Positions 29,645 to 38,773 are shown, counted from the stretch's first letter. The stretch: DNA of 64,000 nucleotides from Paraburkholderia graminis C4D1M (GCF_000172415.1 NZ_ABLD01000005.1:310001-374000), one strand, 5' to 3'. Made by a program: numbers and translations. Notes: a model not told the origin generated them from the letters alone.

Positions 29645-30382
29645 ATGACATATTTCACATTAACCCGCACACCGCATCCCGCTGACGCGATGGCCACGGC
29701 AAGCTCGTCCGTCCGCCGCGGTTTGTCGCGCGCCGCCTTGGCCGCCACATTCGCCTGTGCCGCGCTGAGCTCGCTGATCGCCGCGCCGGCTGTAGCCGCG
29801 CCGATCGACTCGCTGATCAAATCGGTGAAATTCGACGACGTGGACGGCGTGAAGAAATTGCTCGCGAAGGGCATGGATCCGAACAGCGTCGACAACCAGG
29901 GCATGCCGCTGCTGGTCCTCGCCGCGCGCGAGAAGTCGGACAAGGTCGGCGCCGCGCTGCTCGCGAATCCGAAGACCAACGTTGAAATCGAGGACAAGGC
30001 GGGCGAGAACGCGATGATGATGGCCGCGCTGAACGGCGACCTGGAATTCGTCAAGCAACTGATCGCGAAAGACGCCGAAGTCAACAAGAAAGGCTGGGCG
30101 CCGCTGCACTACGCCGCCGCGAACGGCCACGACGACATCGTGAAACTGCTGCTCGACCATTCGGCTTACGTCGACGCCGGCTCCCCGAACGGCACCACGC
30201 CGCTGATGATGGCCGCGCGCGGCGGCCATGTGTCGACGGTGAAGCTGCTGCTCGACAACGGCGCGGACCTGACCGTGAAGAACCAGATCGGCCTGACCGC
30301 GCTCGATTTCGCGAAGACCTACAAGGAGCCGGACGTGGTCGAGGGCCTCACCGCCCGCCTGCAACAGATGCAGCAGAAGTAA
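29645..30382 (+). CDS. Exported ankyrin-repeat protein
   Basis: The protein is up to 245 residues (ATG 29645; an ATG at 29690 gives a more ordinary signal peptide start, MATASSSVRRG). A hydrophobic segment ending AAPAVAAP suggests Sec export. About five ankyrin repeats follow, including KKLLAKGMDPNSVDNQGMPLL, GENAMMMAALNGDLEFVKQL, GWAPLHYAAANGHDDIVKLL, GTTPLMMAARGGHVSTVKLL and QIGLTALDFAKTY. Periplasmic ankyrin proteins often act in stress protection (for example beside catalase) or protein binding. The partner is unknown. The 47 bp upstream are strikingly AT-rich compared with surroundings. Confidence 0.85.
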   Translation: MTYFTLTRTPHPADAMATASSSVRRGLSRAALAATFACAALSSLIAAPAVAAPIDSLIKSVKFDDVDGVKKLLAKGMDPNSVDNQGMPLLVLAAREKSDKVGAALLANPKTNVEIEDKAGENAMMMAALNGDLEFVKQLIAKDAEVNKKGWAPLHYAAANGHDDIVKLLLDHSAYVDAGSPNGTTPLMMAARGGHVSTVKLLLDNGADLTVKNQIGLTALDFAKTYKEPDVVEGLTARLQQMQQK

Positions 30383-30383
30383 G

Positions 30384-30413
30384 GCGCACGGCGACGCTGC
30401 TGGTGCGCGTTTT
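30384..30413 (+). terminator. Hairpin after the ankyrin gene
   Basis: GCGCAC (30384-30389) pairs with GTGCGC (30403-30408) with a 13-nt loop, followed by GTTTT. The stem is short and the T run is weak, so termination may be partial. Confidence 0.4.
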
Positions 30414-30559
30414 GCCGCTTTATATGCCTGAAGATAGCGGCGGCTGCCTGCTGCGGCCCCGTAAAACAGTGCAGAATGACGACTTTGGCGCGCCTCTCGT
30501 GTGCGCGCCCTCGGGATGCGGCAACAGACCGCCTGATAAACGACCTGGAAAGGAACACC

Positions 30560-30916
30560 ATGCTGCGGGCTTTGATTTTCGCCAGCGCGTTTGCCGTACC
30601 GTTGTCGGCGGCCGCGTTTACGGGAGGCGACCTCAACAAGCTGTGCACGAAGACCGACGTGGCGTCGCGCAGTGCGTGCGCCGCGTACATCGAAGGCGCC
30701 GCCGACGGCATTTTCAACACGATCGACGCAATCGGCGGCACGACCGGGCCGCGCGTCGGCCAATACTTCTGCTTGCCGCAAGACGCGCGTTCGGCGCAGT
30801 TGACGGATGCGGTGCGCAAGTACATCGCGGAAAATCCGATTGTGGCGGGCTATAACGCGAGCACGGCGATTTCGCTGGGGCTCGGCAAGGCGTTTCCTTG
30901 CAAAAGCGGAAGCTGA
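30560..30916 (+). CDS. Rap1a/Tai-like small exported protein
   Basis: The 118-residue protein has a signal peptide (MLRALIFASAFAVPLSAAAF). The mature part fits the Rap1a/Tai immunity fold: FTGGDLNKLC, four cysteines in the order C-x11-C-xn-C-xn-C, CAAYIEGAADGIFNTIDAIGG, YFCLPQDARSAQLTDAVRKYIAENPIVAGYNAS and a terminal GKAFPCKS. Family members protect against type VI amidase effectors in the periplasm, but many homologues stand alone and have no proven role. AAAGGA sits 7 bp before the ATG. No type VI genes are nearby. Confidence 0.8.
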   Translation: MLRALIFASAFAVPLSAAAFTGGDLNKLCTKTDVASRSACAAYIEGAADGIFNTIDAIGGTTGPRVGQYFCLPQDARSAQLTDAVRKYIAENPIVAGYNASTAISLGLGKAFPCKSGS

Positions 30917-30990
30917 TTTGAGTTGATTTGATTCGAGCTGGCGCGGTTTGCGGCCTCGTGCCGCGGGGCGTGCGGGGTGCCAGCTTTGTT

Positions 30991-31029
30991 GTTTTGTCAT
31001 GGGTTTTTGTCACGGGTTTTTTGTCACTG
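30991..31029 (+). repeat. Three imperfect G-T(n)-GTCA repeats with growing T run
   Basis: In the 323-bp gap between the Rap1a-like and mscS genes, three consecutive units read GTTTTGTCATGG (12 bp), GTTTTTGTCACGG (13 bp) and GTTTTTTGTCACTG (14 bp), each with one more T than the previous one. The rest of the gap shows no gene or clear promoter to me. Slippage and duplication is the simplest origin; a protein-binding role is possible. Confidence 0.6.
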
Positions 31030-31239
31030 AGTTTGCTCACCGCGTGCGCCGAATGCCGTGCACGCGTTCAACATGAGCCGGGGCGCCGCTTTGCGCGGTC
31101 GCAGCCGGCTTTGATAGCGGGGCGCATCGTTTGATCCGCGCTTTCGCGGGCGTGCCGGCCGGGCGCCTCATCTCTACGCCGTCGCCGCGTCACACGCGGC
31201 CGGCCTGTCCCCATCCAAGCGAGGAGGAAACTGTCCTAT

Positions 31240-32478
31240 ATGGCTTTTTTCGATCGACTCGACCAGTTGGACCACATCGCCGAAGCGCCGCTGCATACCT
31301 GGCCCGGCGCGTTGCTGGTCTCGGTCATCGCCGTGCTGATCGCGATCGGCGTGCACCGCGTGGGCGCGCGCATCGTCACGCGGATCGCGCGGCCTTATCC
31401 GCTCACGAGTGTCGTGCTGCGCTACATCGACAAGCCGTCGCTGTTCGTTCTGCTGATTCTCTCGCTCGAAGCCGTCTGGTGGGAGGCGCCGGACACGCTC
31501 ACCTTTATCGGCCCGTTGCGCGACGCCGCGGCCATTGCGCTGATCGGCGCATTGACGTGGCTGTCGGTGCGCTCGGCGGCGGCGATCGGCGAGGCGATCA
31601 TTCAGGCCCATCCGCTCGATACCGCCGACAATCTCCACGCGCGCCGCATCCATACGCAGGCGAGGGTGCTGGCGCGCTCGGTGATGCTGGTGATCGTGAT
31701 CGTCGGCGTCGGCGGCGCATTGATGACGTTTCCGAACGTGCGGCAGATCGGAGCGAGCCTGCTGGCGTCGGCGGGCGTCGCCGGTCTGGTCGCCGGTATT
31801 GCCGCGCGGCCGGTGCTCGGCAATCTGATCGCGGGTTTGCAGATCGCGCTGTCGCAGCCGATCCGGCTCGACGACGTCGTCGTGATTCAGGGCGAGTGGG
31901 GGCGCATCGAGGAGATTACCGGGACGTATGTGTCGGTGCGTCTGTGGGACCAGCGGCGGCTGATCGTGCCGCTGCAATGGTTCATCGAGAATCCGTTTTC
32001 GAACTGGACGCGCAGCAGTTCGCAGATCATCGGCACGGTGTTTCTGTATGTCGACTACCGGATGCCGCTCGCGCCGTTGCGCGAGGAGCTGGCGCGCATT
32101 GTGGAGGCGGCGCCCGAGTGGGACCGGCGCGTGCAGGTGCTGCAAGTCACCGAGGGCACCGAGCGCTCGATGCAGTTGCGCGCGCTCGTCAGTTCGCTCG
32201 ATTCGGGTCTGAACTGGGACCTGCGCTGCCGCGTGCGCGAGGGGCTGCTCGACTTCATCCAGAAGCACTATCCGCAGTATTTGCCGCGGGCGCGCGCGGA
32301 GGTGTCGGCGGAACTCGAAAACGGCAAGGGCGAACCGCTCGACTGGGTGCCGCGCGGCACGCGCACGCCGGCCGGCAGCACGGCGGCGCATACTGAGGCG
32401 GACCCGGTGGCAAGCCGGCCTGGGCCTGTGCCGTCGTCGGCGGCTGGGTCGCCGCACAAAGTGAAGGAAACGGCCTAG
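31240..32478 (+). CDS. Mechanosensitive ion channel, MscS family
   Basis: The 412-residue membrane protein has about four transmembrane helices (near residues 22-45, 65-80, 88-105 and 140-160) and a pore/beta domain typical of MscS: AGVAGLVAGIAARPVLGNLIAG near 180, then DDVVVIQGEWGRIEEITGTYVSVRLWDQRRLIVPLQWFIENPFSNW in blocks. It releases solutes on hypo-osmotic shock. The C-terminus from about 360 is a low-complexity Pro/Ser tail. The ATG at 31240 is preceded by GAGGAGGAAA. It lies beside the trehalose synthase gene, which fits an osmotic context. Confidence 0.92.
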   Translation: MAFFDRLDQLDHIAEAPLHTWPGALLVSVIAVLIAIGVHRVGARIVTRIARPYPLTSVVLRYIDKPSLFVLLILSLEAVWWEAPDTLTFIGPLRDAAAIALIGALTWLSVRSAAAIGEAIIQAHPLDTADNLHARRIHTQARVLARSVMLVIVIVGVGGALMTFPNVRQIGASLLASAGVAGLVAGIAARPVLGNLIAGLQIALSQPIRLDDVVVIQGEWGRIEEITGTYVSVRLWDQRRLIVPLQWFIENPFSNWTRSSSQIIGTVFLYVDYRMPLAPLREELARIVEAAPEWDRRVQVLQVTEGTERSMQLRALVSSLDSGLNWDLRCRVREGLLDFIQKHYPQYLPRARAEVSAELENGKGEPLDWVPRGTRTPAGSTAAHTEADPVASRPGPVPSSAAGSPHKVKETA

Positions 32479-32768
32479 CGCGAAGTCAGAATCCGCGCGA
32501 CGCTGCGCGGAACGTTGGCAGGCAGTGCTGCGACGATCGGAAGCGCGCAACCGAATTCGCTGAAATGTGCGCGCCGTGCGCTATCTGCCCTGGCCAACCG
32601 GCTAAACGATGCAACCGATCGTTCGCCAAAGGGTCGAACCGTCCACTCATTGAATAAACCTGGCGCGGCATGGCGTGCACCATGCAAAACGATGTCGACG
32701 CGTCCGCTGCGTGGCGGGCGCGGGCTGCACCCTGGCAGATGCCGCGCGAAACAAGGAGGACTTGCAAC

Positions 32769-34178
32769 ATGGGCCGACTGATCGTCGTGTCGAATCGCGT
32801 CGCTACGCCGACGGAAACCAAAGGATCGGCGGGCGGCCTCGCCGTCGGCGTGTTCGGCGCGCTGAAAGACGCGGGAGGCGTGTGGTTCGGCTGGAGCGGC
32901 GACGTGGTCAGCGAGACCGTCGCCAACGCGGGACCCACGCTCGAACAGGACGGCGCGGTGACCTTCGCGACCGTGGGCCTCACGCGCAAGGATTACGACC
33001 AGTACTACCGCGGTTTTTCGAACGCGACGCTCTGGCCGGTGTTCCACTATCGCAACGACCTCGCGCGCTACGAGCGCGAGGAATATGCCGGTTACCGGCG
33101 CGTCAACGCGTGGCTTGCGCACAAGCTCATCAAGCTGCTCGAGCCCGACGACGTCATCTGGATTCACGACTACCATCTGATCCCGTTCGCCGAGGCGCTG
33201 CGCAGCGAGGGCATCACGAATCGCATTGGCTTTTTCCTGCACATTCCGTTTCCGTCGCCGCAAATCCTGCTGAATATTCCGCCGCACGAGGAGCTGGTGA
33301 AGTCGCTGTCGTGCTATGACCTGCTCGGTTTCCAGACCGCGACCGACGAAGAGGCGTTTCACGACTACGTGACGCGCCACGCGCGCGGCACGGTGTCGAA
33401 CGGCATGGTGGAGGCGTTCGGCCGCAAGCTGCGCACGGGCGTTTACCGCATCGGCGTGTTTCCCGACGAGATCGCCGAACAGGCCAAGCGCTACGAAAGC
33501 CGTCAGCACGTGCTCGACCTGAAGCAGAGCCTGGAAGGCCGCAAGCTGATCATGAGCGTGGACCGGCTCGATTATTCGAAGGGGCTCGTCGAACGTTTTC
33601 GCGCGTTCGAGCATCTGCTGGAACGTTCTCCGGAATGGCGCGGCAACGTCACGCTCGTGCAGATCGCGCCGCCCACGCGGTCGGACGTCGCGACCTATCA
33701 GAAGATCCGCCAAGATCTGGAGTACGAAGCGGGGCGTATCAACGGCCGCTATTCGGGCCTCGACTACACGCCGATCCGTTATCTGAATCAGCAATACGAC
33801 CGCTGGAAACTGATGTCGCTGTTTCGCGAGTCGCAGATCGGTTTCGTCACGCCGTTGCATGACGGCATGAACCTGGTCGCAAAGGAATATGTCGCCGCGC
33901 AAAACCCGGACGATCCCGGCGTGCTCGTGCTGTCGATTTTCGCGGGCGCGGCGGCGGAGTTGACGGGCGCGCTGCTCGTCAATCCGCACGATGCGATCGG
34001 CATGTGCGAGGCGTTGCAGCGGGCGCTGCAAATGCCGCTCGATGCACGGCAGCGGCGTCACGAGATCAACATGGCGGCGCTGCGCAAGAACGACCTGGGC
34101 GTGTGGCGCGACAGCTTCCTGCGCGACCTGCGCAGCGTGCCGATACAAAGACCGGCCGCGGGCGGAGGGCACAGGTAA
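32769..34178 (+). CDS. otsA: Alpha,alpha-trehalose-phosphate synthase
   Basis: OtsA (GT20) joins UDP-glucose and glucose-6-phosphate to trehalose-6-phosphate. The 469-residue protein starts MGRLIVVSNRVATPTETKGSAGGLAVG, with the GGLAVG glycine loop. It continues with YHLIPFAEALR and IGFFLHIPFPSPQI, SVDRLDYSKGLVERFRAFE with the donor-binding Arg/Lys near residue 264, and TPLHDGMNLVAKEYVAAQ near 360. AAGGAGG lies 8 bp before the ATG at 32769. No trehalose-6-phosphate phosphatase gene adjoins it; the next gene is an ATPase. Confidence 0.97.
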   Translation: MGRLIVVSNRVATPTETKGSAGGLAVGVFGALKDAGGVWFGWSGDVVSETVANAGPTLEQDGAVTFATVGLTRKDYDQYYRGFSNATLWPVFHYRNDLARYEREEYAGYRRVNAWLAHKLIKLLEPDDVIWIHDYHLIPFAEALRSEGITNRIGFFLHIPFPSPQILLNIPPHEELVKSLSCYDLLGFQTATDEEAFHDYVTRHARGTVSNGMVEAFGRKLRTGVYRIGVFPDEIAEQAKRYESRQHVLDLKQSLEGRKLIMSVDRLDYSKGLVERFRAFEHLLERSPEWRGNVTLVQIAPPTRSDVATYQKIRQDLEYEAGRINGRYSGLDYTPIRYLNQQYDRWKLMSLFRESQIGFVTPLHDGMNLVAKEYVAAQNPDDPGVLVLSIFAGAAAELTGALLVNPHDAIGMCEALQRALQMPLDARQRRHEINMAALRKNDLGVWRDSFLRDLRSVPIQRPAAGGGHR

Positions 34179-34278
34179 TGAGCTTGCGGCAATACGCAAC
34201 CTTCAGCCTCGGGCAGCGGAGGTTGTCGGCCAGCAAGGCGCGCGTGCGCCCGCAAGCCTCGTATCTTCGGATGGCCGC

Positions 34279-35445
34279 GTGCTGAGTGCGCTCGCCATCG
34301 CGGGCTACCGATCTTTGCGCGAATTAATCGTGCCGCTCGGCCGGCTGAACGTCATTACCGGCGCGAACGGCAGCGGCAAATCGAGCGTCTACCGTTCGCT
34401 GCGTCTGCTTGCGGAAACGGCGCGCGGCGGCGTGATTACGTCGCTCGCGCGGGAAGGCGGCCTGCCGTCCACCTTATGGGCCGGTCCCGAACGCTTTTCG
34501 CGCGGCGTGCTGAGCGGCGAATTCGAGGTTGAACCCACGGCACGCAAGACGCCGGTGAGTCTCAGGCTCGGTTTCGCGGGCGAGCAGTTTAGTTATGCGA
34601 TCGATCTCGGGCTGCCGCTGCTCAATAAGAGCACCCGTTTTATGCTCGATCCCGTCGTCAAGCGCGAATGCATCTGGAGCGGGCCGGTGCTGCGGCCGTC
34701 CGCATTGCTCGTCGACAGGCAGGGTCCGGCGTTACGCACGCGCGACGAAAGCGGCGAGTGGCAAACGGTGCCGCAGCCGGTTGCGAGTTTCGACAGCATG
34801 ATGACGGAGTTCGCCGACCCGCGCTCCGCGCCCGAGATGATCGCGGTGCGCGAACAGATCCGCTCGTGGCGCTTCTACGATCACTTCCGGACCGACGTCG
34901 ACGCCCCCGCGCGCATGCCGCAAGTCGGCACGCATACGCCGGTGCTCTCCGACGACGGCGCGGACCTCGCCGCCGCGTTGCAAACCATCCGCGAAATCGG
35001 CGATTCGACGGCGCTCGACGCTGCGATCGACGACGCCTTTCCCGGCTCGCGGCTCGAGATTGCCTCGCAGGACGGCCGCTTCGAAGTGCTGATGCAGCAG
35101 CACGGCCTGCTGCGTCCGCTGAAGGGCGCGGAATTGTCGGACGGCACCTTGCGCTATCTGCTGCTGGTCGCCGCGCTGTTGACTCCGCGCCCGCCCGCGC
35201 TGCTGGTGCTGAACGAGCCTGAAACCAGTTTGCATCCCGATCTGCTGCCGGCGCTCGCGCGGCTGATCGCGCGGGCCGCCGCGCACTCGCAGGTCCTCGT
35301 CGTATCGCATGCAGCGCGGCTGATCGCGGCGCTCGAACGCGAGGACGCGAGCGAATCGCTGGTGCTGGAAAAGCATTTCGGCGCCACGCGTCTCGCGGAC
35401 GCCGACGAGCGCGACATGCCGGCCTGGAAGTGGCCGTCGCGCTGA
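34279..35445 (+). CDS. AAA-family ATPase (RecF/OLD-like, AAA_21)
   Basis: The 388-residue protein has LNVITGANGSGKSSVYRSLRLL as Walker A near residue 27, a Q-loop region, KGAELSDGTLRYLLLVAALL as the signature helix near 295, PALLVLNEPETSLHPDLLPAL as Walker B near 313, and VLVVSHAARLIAAL as switch His near 344. It belongs to the structural-maintenance-like standalone ATPases. No TOPRIM or nuclease domain is attached and no partner gene is evident. The GTG at 34279 is the only plausible start close to MLSALAIAGYRSLREL; it has no good ribosome site. It follows otsA by 100 bp. Confidence 0.85.
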   Translation: MLSALAIAGYRSLRELIVPLGRLNVITGANGSGKSSVYRSLRLLAETARGGVITSLAREGGLPSTLWAGPERFSRGVLSGEFEVEPTARKTPVSLRLGFAGEQFSYAIDLGLPLLNKSTRFMLDPVVKRECIWSGPVLRPSALLVDRQGPALRTRDESGEWQTVPQPVASFDSMMTEFADPRSAPEMIAVREQIRSWRFYDHFRTDVDAPARMPQVGTHTPVLSDDGADLAAALQTIREIGDSTALDAAIDDAFPGSRLEIASQDGRFEVLMQQHGLLRPLKGAELSDGTLRYLLLVAALLTPRPPALLVLNEPETSLHPDLLPALARLIARAAAHSQVLVVSHAARLIAALEREDASESLVLEKHFGATRLADADERDMPAWKWPSR

Positions 35446-35505
35446 ATCGCGCGGTGCGATGCGGCCTTTATTTCGGTGCCAGGCGGCTTGTAAGCTGAAT
35501 GTAAC

Positions 35506-35538
35506 AGCGCCCAGGAAATGCAATAACGGGCGCTTTTT
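35506..35538 (+). terminator. Intrinsic terminator after the AAA ATPase gene
   Basis: AGCGCCC (35506-35512) pairs with GGGCGCT (35528-35534) across a 15-nt loop and runs into TTTTT (35534-35538). It is about 60 bp after the stop codon and on the same strand. Confidence 0.6.
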
Positions 35539-35697
35539 AGTCCCTGCCAGGGAATAATGCTCCGATGCCTATGGTGCGCGCGTGCTGCCGCGGTGCACTG
35601 ATCGAAGACCGGCGCTCAAAAGGGCGCCACTGACGGCGCCGCAAAACGCGGCCTCGGAACAAGCCGGGCCACGAGCCGTCAGTTCACGGAGACAACT

Positions 35698-36765
35698 ATG
35701 AAGATTGCGCAGATCGCCCCCTTGACCGAATCGGTGCCGCCGAAGCTATACGGCGGCACGGAGCGCGTCGTGTCGTACATCACCGAGGCGCTCGTCGAGC
35801 TCGGCCACGATGTGACGCTGTTCGCAAGCGGCGATTCCGTTACGAGTGCGAAACTGGAGCCGGTGTGGCCGCGCGCGCTGCGCCTCGACCCAGGCATTCG
35901 CGATCGCGTCGCGCCGCATATGTTGCTGATGGAACTGGTGCGCCGCCAGGCCGAGCAGTTCGACGTCCTGCATTTTCACCTCGACTATTACTCGTTCTCG
36001 GTGTTTCAGCGCCAGGACACGCCGTTCGTCACGACGATGCACGGCCGTCTCGACCTACCCGAACAGCAGCCGGTGTTCGACACGTTCAGCTCGGCGCCGG
36101 TAATTTCGATTTCGAATGCGCAGCGCCATCCGCTGCCGCAGGCGCGTTGGCTCACCACCGTCTATCACGGCTTGCCTGAGCATCTCTACACGCCGCAGCC
36201 GGTCGAGCAGAAGTACCTGGCATTTCTCGGCCGTATTTCGCCGGAAAAACGCGTCGATACGGCGATCCGCATTGCCGGTCGCTGCGGCATGCCGATTCGC
36301 ATCGCCGCCAAGGTCGACGCCGCCGATCGCGAATATTTCGAGCGCGATATCCGGCCGCTGCTGGACTTGCCGTACGTCGAGTTCATCGGCGAAATCGCGG
36401 ACAATCAGAAGGCGGAGTTTCTGTCGGGCGCGCATGCGCTGCTGTTTCCGATCGACTGGCCGGAGCCGTTCGGCCTCGTGATGATCGAGGCGATGGCGTG
36501 CGGCACACCGGTCGTCGCGTTCAACCGCGGCTCGGTGCCGGAAGTGCTCGAAGACGGGCTGACGGGCTTTATCGTCGAAGACGAGATCGGCGCGGTCGCG
36601 GCGGTCAACCGTCTGCACAAGATGTCGCGTGCGGGCGTGCGACAGCGCTTCGAGGAGCGCTTCACGTCGCACCGAATGGCGCAGCAGTACGTGGATGCGT
36701 ATCAGTCGGTGATTCGCGCGCAGAAACGTTCGCGCTTCAAGGTGGTGGACAGCTCGGGGCGTTGA
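35698..36765 (+). CDS. Glycosyltransferase family 4 protein
   Basis: The 355-residue GT4 enzyme begins MKIAQIAPLTESVPPKLYGGTERVVSYITEALVELGHDVTLFASGDS (in parts), the glycogen-synthase-like N-terminal pattern. In the C-terminal Rossmann domain, EPFGLVMIEAMACGTPVVAFNRGSVPEVLEDGLTGFIV (in blocks) near residue 260 carries the EX7E donor site. The sugar transferred is unknown. It has its own transcription signals, with a terminator on both sides, and ribosome site GGAGACAAC. It is separate from the bce cluster, so it may belong to an alpha-glucan or surface sugar pathway near otsA. Confidence 0.9.
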   Translation: MKIAQIAPLTESVPPKLYGGTERVVSYITEALVELGHDVTLFASGDSVTSAKLEPVWPRALRLDPGIRDRVAPHMLLMELVRRQAEQFDVLHFHLDYYSFSVFQRQDTPFVTTMHGRLDLPEQQPVFDTFSSAPVISISNAQRHPLPQARWLTTVYHGLPEHLYTPQPVEQKYLAFLGRISPEKRVDTAIRIAGRCGMPIRIAAKVDAADREYFERDIRPLLDLPYVEFIGEIADNQKAEFLSGAHALLFPIDWPEPFGLVMIEAMACGTPVVAFNRGSVPEVLEDGLTGFIVEDEIGAVAAVNRLHKMSRAGVRQRFEERFTSHRMAQQYVDAYQSVIRAQKRSRFKVVDSSGR

Positions 36766-36855
36766 TCGCGGCGAGTGGGCGCGCGGTGCTGCTGTCTGGT
36801 TTGCTCGCGCGATCAGACAAAGCGGGATTGGGCGAAAACAGTAGAGAGAAACGAA

Positions 36856-36886
36856 GCCGGCGCTCGTGGCGAGCGCCGGCTTTTTT
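36856..36886 (+). terminator. Strong intrinsic terminator after the GT4 gene
   Basis: GCCGGCGCTCG (36856-36866) pairs perfectly with CGAGCGCCGGC (36870-36880) with a TGG loop and is followed by TTTTTT (36881-36886). It is 90 bp past the stop. Confidence 0.85.
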
Positions 36887-37011
36887 ACTGCGAGAGGCTG
36901 TGCCGCGTGTGCGATGAGCCGATGCCGGCATAGCGCACTAGGCGCGCTCGCGGCAACTCAGTTGTCGCGATGGCTGCATTACTACGGTTGCGTTCCACAA
37001 CCCTAGGCCCA

Positions 37012-37034
37012 GCGGGACACATTGCGTGTCCCGC
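37012..37034 (-). terminator. Hairpin downstream of the YSC84 gene
   Basis: GCGGGACAC (37012-37020) and GTGTCCCGC (37026-37034) form a 9-bp stem with a 5-nt loop, 110 bp past the leftward YSC84 gene's stop. There is no U run on either strand. The rest of the 36887-37143 gap shows no gene. Confidence 0.3.
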
Positions 37035-37143
37035 CGCAAAGACGCTATACCGCCTCAACCAACGCGGCGGCGGCTCGTCGAGCCATTGTCACGCTCACAG
37101 AGTCGGCCCGCGGACACAAACCGCCGGGGCCAACCCTTCGGCG

Positions 37144-37731
37144 TCAAATCTTCAGGCGCGAAACCTTGGTGCCTTGCAACGACAGGTCGCCCATCAACCC
37201 GGCGTTGGTCAGCACGAAGACCTCGACCGGCGCGGTTGCCGTGTTCGAATCGATCGCGCCGTTGGCACCCATTTTCACGAGCGCAACGGAGGCGTCGCCG
37301 CCGACCGACCAGCCGTCGGCATTGCGGAATTTGTCGAGCGCATCCTGCGTCATGAACAGGAAGATGATGGCCTTCGATTGCGCGCCCGCCTGGAGCCCGA
37401 ACGAGCCGGAAACCGTGCTGTAGTAGCCGACTGAGGTGCCGGCGACGCGCAGCGCGCCTTCGCCGTATTGCCCGCCGACGATGAAGCCCGCCTGCAGCAC
37501 CGACGGGAACACCAGCACGCCGCGCGCCTTGGCGACGAGTTCGCGCGAACCCTTCACGGTCGTGTACAGCCGCGACATGGTGCCGTCGACGTCGGCGTCG
37601 ATCGAGCGGCGTTTGGACGAATCGGTGGCGGCGGTGTCGTGGCCGCCGGTGTTGGTTGTGCAACCGGCGAGAGCAAGGCCTCCGAAAGCGAGCGCAGCGG
37701 TAGTCTTCAACATGAAGTGTCGTCTTTGCAT
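37144..37731 (-). CDS. YSC84-related lipid-binding lipoprotein
   Basis: The 195-residue protein starts MQRRHFMLKTTAALAFGGLALAGC, a lipobox LALAGC preceded by an RR pair that could also serve Tat export. The mature domain matches bacterial YSC84/Las17-binding-like proteins: VKGSRELVAKARGVLVFPSVLQAGFIVGGQYGEGALRV (in blocks), GYYSTVSGSFGLQAGAQSKAIIFLFM, and VGGDASVALVKMGANGAIDS. Such proteins are thought to bind phosphoinositide-like lipids; their function in bacteria is unknown. GGAGA lies before the ATG. The gene is monocistronic. Confidence 0.9.
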   Translation of the reverse strand: MQRRHFMLKTTAALAFGGLALAGCTTNTGGHDTAATDSSKRRSIDADVDGTMSRLYTTVKGSRELVAKARGVLVFPSVLQAGFIVGGQYGEGALRVAGTSVGYYSTVSGSFGLQAGAQSKAIIFLFMTQDALDKFRNADGWSVGGDASVALVKMGANGAIDSNTATAPVEVFVLTNAGLMGDLSLQGTKVSRLKI

Positions 37732-38100
37732 CGTTTTTCTCCGTATGGTTCCGGGGCGCGACCGCGAACAAATCGCGCGGTCGCCTCTGAGTTATATCAC
37801 ACGGCACGCCAAAACGCGCCCTCGGTCGCAAGCCTCAAAGCCTTATGCGGCGGGGCTTTGAGGCAAATCGAAAAGAGTCTTCTGTAAATTTGACCGGCTG
37901 CCGGGCGACGCTCGCCGACCGCATCAACACGCAGAAACCGGGCCGCCGTGCTGCGGATCGCGCTCGGTCGAGCCGCCGGGCACGCGAGCCGAAATCGCCG
38001 GATTCGCCCATTTTTACCGACTCAAGCGCTTCGCATTTTCTGTCGCGACCGGCTCGAAACTGTTGTCTCGACGCCGCAAATCCGAAGTCAGATGCGCGCA
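37732..38100. other. 369-bp gap without recognised features
   Basis: The region between the YSC84 gene start and the stop of the next leftward gene holds no convincing ORF, repeat or terminator. It presumably includes the YSC84 promoter on the minus strand, but I see no clear -35/-10 pair. Confidence 0.4.
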
Positions 38101-38553
38101 CTATCCGCCGTGATTGGCCGGACTCTTGACCGCCGGTGGCCGCCTGAGCGCGCGGCGCACCGCGCCGATCAACACGCCGATAACAAACAGCGTGAGCGCC
38201 GGCACGATCCAGTAGCCGACGAACGCATGCCAGAGATAAGCCATCAGGGTGGAGCGGCGCACGCTGTATTCATTGCGGGCGTCCTGCTGACGCGGCGCGT
38301 TGGCCGCGAGCACGTCGGCGGGACAACCGGCGGCTTGCGCCTCTTCCGGCTTGCCGTGGCAGCGCGCGGGGGCGCCGGCCGCACGTTGCGCGTCGGTGAA
38401 ATTCCAGGTGGTCAGCGCGCGCTCCAGGTCGACGGCGTTGTACGCCATCTCCTCGCGAATCTCGCTGACTGCAACGATCGCCACGGGCACCGCCCAGAAC
38501 ACGATGACGACCAGCCACCGCCTCAACCAGCGGTTTTTATGCTTCGATACCAT
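38101..38553 (-). CDS. Small two-TM membrane protein of unknown function
   Basis: The 150-residue protein has two hydrophobic helices, WLVVIVFWAVPVAIVAVSEI (about residues 13-32) and IVPALTLFVIGVLIGAV (about 115-132). A hydrophilic loop between them holds two cysteines (ARCHGKPEEAQAAGC) and probably faces the periplasm, where they may form a disulfide. I do not recognise a family. The ATG at 38553 is preceded by GGAGG at 5-bp spacing; a TTG four codons upstream is also in frame. Confidence 0.75.
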   Translation of the reverse strand: MVSKHKNRWLRRWLVVIVFWAVPVAIVAVSEIREEMAYNAVDLERALTTWNFTDAQRAAGAPARCHGKPEEAQAAGCPADVLAANAPRQQDARNEYSVRRSTLMAYLWHAFVGYWIVPALTLFVIGVLIGAVRRALRRPPAVKSPANHGG

Positions 38554-38773
38554 CCTTGCCTCCAATCGATGCTTTGCGGCATCAACGACAAGATGGCGGC
38601 CCGTATGAATGTTGTGTGGGGTGGGCCGTCTCCGCAGCCATCATAGAAGAAAAACGGCGCGTTCGGGCGAGAGGACTGTGAAGGGCGGGCGAAGCGCGGA
38701 GCGGAAAAGCGTAGAGGGTGTGGCGCGAAAAATCGGATGCGAGAGTGGGATGCTGGAGTCCGATGCGCAAAGC

